Origin: Rufibacter sediminis
Lineage (GTDB): Bacteria; Bacteroidota; Bacteroidia; Cytophagales; Hymenobacteraceae
DNA length: 64,000 bases
Assembly: GCF_014269285.1 (NCBI RefSeq)
Contig: NZ_JACOAF010000058.1
Coordinates: forward strand, 129,269 to 193,268
Direction: 5' to 3'
Shown: one piece after another, positions 61,802 through 64,000 of the stretch
How the letters are laid out: each line of letters begins with the position of its first letter
How positions within the stretch are numbered: the stretch's first letter is position 1
Translations under genes and position numbers: made by a program
The notes under the pieces: model-generated
What the model was told of the DNA's origin: nothing
Database searches by the model: none
The model's input: only the letters and a program-made list of their open reading frames with translations

Positions 61802-61877
61802 CTGTTTTTAGCTTGTTTTTATGAAATGAGGCTGAAAACGGAAAGAGCACTAAGTTGTTGGTGATAACACCAACAAC
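61802..61877. repeat. Palindromes after gldA
   Basis: A worn dispersed copy (61802-61840, CTGTTTTTAGCTTG...GAGGCTGAAAACG) is followed by a perfect 10-bp hairpin GTTGTTGGTG (61854-61863), loop ATAA, CACCAACAAC (61868-61877). The second may mark the left edge of the inserted segment. Confidence 0.6.
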
Positions 61878-61960
61878 GGAGCCAAATAGGTCAAGCCGTT
61901 TAAGGAGTGTTTTTCTAAAAATGTGTTTAAACCAATTTCTCATACTATTGCCTGATAAAT

Positions 61961-62323
61961 TTGAGATTTAAAGACATACAAGCATTTCTTGAAAACCATT
62001 CCAGCCTTTTTGGTTTGGTAAGCCTGGCCGAAGAAAGTTGTAGAAAGCTATTAAGTGAAAAAACTAAGAACGGTCATAGCGAATGGTATGAATATGAGTT
62101 CAATGATTTAGTTGTAAGATTGATTGAGCAAGAATTAGTCTTTAACCATACTCTAAGGCAGACACCACACATCAGAACAAGAATCGGGATTTACATTGAA
62201 GACCCGGATAACATTTATTTCATGGGCTTAGAGCCTTTAGGTTTTTACCAACTCGATACCACTGACAACGGAGAAATCATAGATGATTGGCTTGTCTTTG
62301 ATAAGCAAACAAAATTGGATTGA
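61961..62323 (+). CDS. Hypothetical protein inserted between gldA and gldF
   Basis: 120 residues from the TTG at 61961. The sequence upstream reads ATA AAT TTG AGA: if the ATA were ATG, the start would be MNLRFKDIQ, so the true start may have been lost or be non-standard. The product is soluble and mixed alpha/beta (SWYEYEF-like EWYEYEFNDLVVRLIEQELV, RTRIGIYIEDPDNIYFMGLE, IDDWLVFDKQTKLD). Family not recognised. It is much more AT-rich than gldA and gldF, and the sequence after it carries an attC-like right half, which points to horizontal insertion. It appears intact and on the same strand as the gld genes. Confidence 0.68.
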   Translation: MRFKDIQAFLENHSSLFGLVSLAEESCRKLLSEKTKNGHSEWYEYEFNDLVVRLIEQELVFNHTLRQTPHIRTRIGIYIEDPDNIYFMGLEPLGFYQLDTTDNGEIIDDWLVFDKQTKLD

Positions 62324-62346
62324 ATTCTATACTTCAGGTTAATTTA

Positions 62347-62369
62347 TCGTTTATACCAGAACGTTAAAC
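62347..62369 (+). repeat. attC-like right half after the inserted gene
   Basis: TCGTTTATACCAGAACGTTA differs from the right half of site 2 at 7726 onward (TCGTTTATACTAGACGTTA) by one substitution and one inserted A. The end reads GTTAAAC (62363-62369), which fits the canonical integron R' box GTTRRRY. The left arm is not well preserved. Confidence 0.5.
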
Positions 62370-62435
62370 AACAATAACTTCAAATCACATTATATAACTA
62401 GATACCGGTGTTTAGGTCCCGATATCTCGCAAAAT

Positions 62436-63164
62436 ATGTTCGCAATACTTTCTAAAGAGTTTAACTCCTACCTCAACTCACTCATCGGCTACATAGTCAT
62501 TGGGGTGTTTTTGGTAGCCACAGGCTTGTTCATGTGGGTCTTTCCAGACAGCAGCGTGCTGGATTACGGCTACGCCGATCTGCAAAGTGTGTTCCTGCTG
62601 GCACCCTGGCTGTTCCTGTTCCTGATTCCGGCCATCACCATGCGCGCCTTCGCTGAGGAACGGAAAGGCGGCACCATGGAACTGCTGCTCACCAAACCAC
62701 TTTCTGACACGCAATTGCTGCTGGGCAAGTACTTTGCCTGCCTGCTGCTGGCGTTGTTCGCGCTGCTGCCTTCGCTGCTCTATTACGTGAGCGTGTACCA
62801 GTTGGGCGACCCGGTGGGCAACATTGATTCGGCGGCCGTGGCCGGTTCTTACCTGGGGCTGGTGTTTCTGGCCGCGGTGTTCGTGGCGATGGGGATCTTT
62901 GCCTCATCTCTTACTGAGAACCAGATTGTGGCCTTTATTCTGGCGGTGTTCCTGTGTTACCTGGTGTACACCGGCTTTGATCTGCTGGCTTCCATTGATG
63001 CCTGGGGCACGGCCTCGTACTACATCGCGCAGCTGGGAATTTCCTATCACTATAACTCCATCAGCAAAGGCTTGATTGACTCGCGCGATGTGCTGTATTT
63101 TCTGAGTGTGATCACCATCATGCTTTTGGGGACTAAACTGGTATTGGAGAGCAGGAAATGGTAG
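62436..63164 (+). CDS. gldF: Gliding-motility ABC transporter permease GldF
   Basis: 242 residues with six membrane helices (about 12-34, 55-75, 98-118, 135-160, 165-190, 215-236). MFAILSKEFNSYLNSLIGYI at the start, AITMRAFAEERKGGTMELLL and TKPLSDTQLLLGKYFACLLL are hallmark sequences of GldF/ABC-2 permeases. It forms the membrane channel with GldA and GldG. gldG starts inside its last codons (7-base overlap), so the two are translationally coupled. The inserted gene upstream separates it from gldA, which may affect joint expression. Confidence 0.92.
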   Translation: MFAILSKEFNSYLNSLIGYIVIGVFLVATGLFMWVFPDSSVLDYGYADLQSVFLLAPWLFLFLIPAITMRAFAEERKGGTMELLLTKPLSDTQLLLGKYFACLLLALFALLPSLLYYVSVYQLGDPVGNIDSAAVAGSYLGLVFLAAVFVAMGIFASSLTENQIVAFILAVFLCYLVYTGFDLLASIDAWGTASYYIAQLGISYHYNSISKGLIDSRDVLYFLSVITIMLLGTKLVLESRKW

Positions 63165-64000
63165 AGCAAACAACCCCTGAAACGCAAAAAATAAAGGTGG
63201 AAAGCCGCCGGGGCCAGGATTGGACCTTCTTTCTGGTGGCCGTGGGGCTGCTGCTCGTGCTCAACTTCGTGGCCAGCCGCTACTTCTTCCGGATAGACCT
63301 CACGGAGGATAAGCGGTACTCCATCTCTGACCAGACCAAAAATCTGCTGGGTGCTCTGAAGGAGCCGGTTCAGGTCACAGTGTACCTGGAGGGCGAGTTT
63401 CCGGCGGGCTTCCGGAGACTGCAGAACAGCACCCGCGAGATTCTGGAGGAGTTCCGGTTGTACTCAGACGGCAACGTGCAGTACCAGTTCATCGACCCCA
63501 ACACCAATACGAATGAGCAGGCGCGTAACCAGTTTTATAGTCAACTGGCGCAGAAAGGCCTGCAGCCCACCAACCTGTTTGCGCAGGAAGGCGACAAGAA
63601 AGTAGAGAAGATCGTATTTCCGGGTGCCTTGGTTTCGGCGGGGAACAAAGAAACTGCCGCTATTCTGTTGCGCGGGAGCCAGGCCGCTCCGCCCGAGGAA
63701 CGCCTGAACCAATCCATTGAAGGGCTGGAGTACGAACTGGCCTCGGCCATCAAGAAAGTGGCTTCCACCAGCGCCGGTCGGGTGGGGGTGTTGCAGGGAC
63801 ACGGCGAATTGTGGCTTCCGCAGGCCGCCGACTTTTTAGGCACACTTTCAGAATATTATACCGTAAACCGCGTGGACCTCACGCAAGTCCCGGACCTGAA
63901 CAACTTCAATCTGGTGGTGCTCATGAAACCCACCAAGCCGTTCTCTGAGCTGGACAAATACAAACTGGACCAGTTCCTGATCAGGGGCGGAAAGATGCTC
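63158..64000 (+). CDS. gldG: Gliding-motility auxiliary protein GldG, 3' end outside window
   Basis: 281 codons are visible from the ATG at 63158, which overlaps the gldF stop. After a short cytoplasmic start there is one membrane helix (about 22-42, WTFFLVAVGLLLVLNFVASR), then the periplasmic ABC-2 auxiliary domain: FRIDLTEDKRYSISDQTKNL, EPVQVTVYLEGEFPAGFRRL, EILEEFRLYSDGNVQYQFID and VGVLQGHGELWLPQ. This is the GldG family, which completes the GldAFG transporter. The protein usually exceeds 500 residues, so the second half lies beyond 64000. Confidence 0.92.
   Translation, partial: MVEQTTPETQKIKVESRRGQDWTFFLVAVGLLLVLNFVASRYFFRIDLTEDKRYSISDQTKNLLGALKEPVQVTVYLEGEFPAGFRRLQNSTREILEEFRLYSDGNVQYQFIDPNTNTNEQARNQFYSQLAQKGLQPTNLFAQEGDKKVEKIVFPGALVSAGNKETAAILLRGSQAAPPEERLNQSIEGLEYELASAIKKVASTSAGRVGVLQGHGELWLPQAADFLGTLSEYYTVNRVDLTQVPDLNNFNLVVLMKPTKPFSELDKYKLDQFLIRGGKML

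Noticed and set aside
1-64000. tRNA, rRNA, riboswitch, origin, insertion sequence or prophage genes
   Set aside because: None could be recognised by reading; no transposase or integrase motif was found. Small RNAs cannot be excluded without a covariance search.

Overview
The window is a stretch of chromosome from a Bacteroidota bacterium, most likely a member of the Cytophagales family Hymenobacteraceae (Rufibacter, Nibribacter or Pontibacter type). Evidence: two secreted proteins end in type IX secretion (T9SS) sorting domains, a gliding-motility ABC transporter gldA-gldF-gldG closes the window, the glycogen synthase is the GT3 type common in this phylum, several products carry Bacteroidota-style lipoprotein signals, and Shine-Dalgarno sites are weak or absent. 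Coding DNA is moderately GC-rich except for one AT-rich island and one AT-rich insertion.

Layout. 1-5.5 kb: two secreted carbohydrate-active proteins on the minus strand, a DUF5695 protein cut by the window edge and a LamG plus GH127 beta-L-arabinofuranosidase. 5.5-10.4 kb: AT-rich accessory island with seven small plus-strand genes, most separated by imperfect inverted repeats of about 60 bases that look like integron attC sites; no integrase is in view, so it reads as an integrase-less cassette cluster. 10.8-19 kb: a GH5-like glycosidase, M1 and M28 metallopeptidases, an alpha/beta hydrolase and a thioesterase. 19.4-28.4 kb: alpha-glucan locus with GT3 glycogen synthase, GT4 glycosyltransferase, GH13_8 branching enzyme and a T9SS-exported GH13 amylase. 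28.9-42 kb: an unusual cNBD/AraC regulator, a T9SS beta-helix adhesin-like protein, a ThuA lipoprotein, arylamine N-acetyltransferase, small outer-membrane and stress-type proteins, a GlxA-type regulator and a sialate O-acetylesterase. 42.3-52.1 kb: a response regulator/sensor kinase pair facing a CzcCBA-type heavy-metal RND efflux operon. 52.3-64 kb: core genes: TPR protein, EtfBA, bifunctional nuclease, nucleoside transporter, MlaFE lipid transporter, two SDRs, a DUF695/RraB protein, then gldA, a small AT-rich inserted gene, gldF and the start of gldG.

Two layers of structure are not explained by the genes. First, the attC-like array at 6.3-10.4 kb, and a lone gene inserted between gldA and gldF whose 3' end carries almost the same right-arm sequence as one array site, suggesting cassette insertion at a second site. 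Second, a palindrome family with a conserved core (TGTTTTC, 2-5 bases, GAAAACR, flanked by GGC/GCC and outer GTTTT/AAAAC) present more than twenty times, in most longer intergenic gaps. Some copies have long perfect arms of unrelated sequence and act as likely terminators, others are degenerate.

All calls are from reading the sequence; no database search was run.
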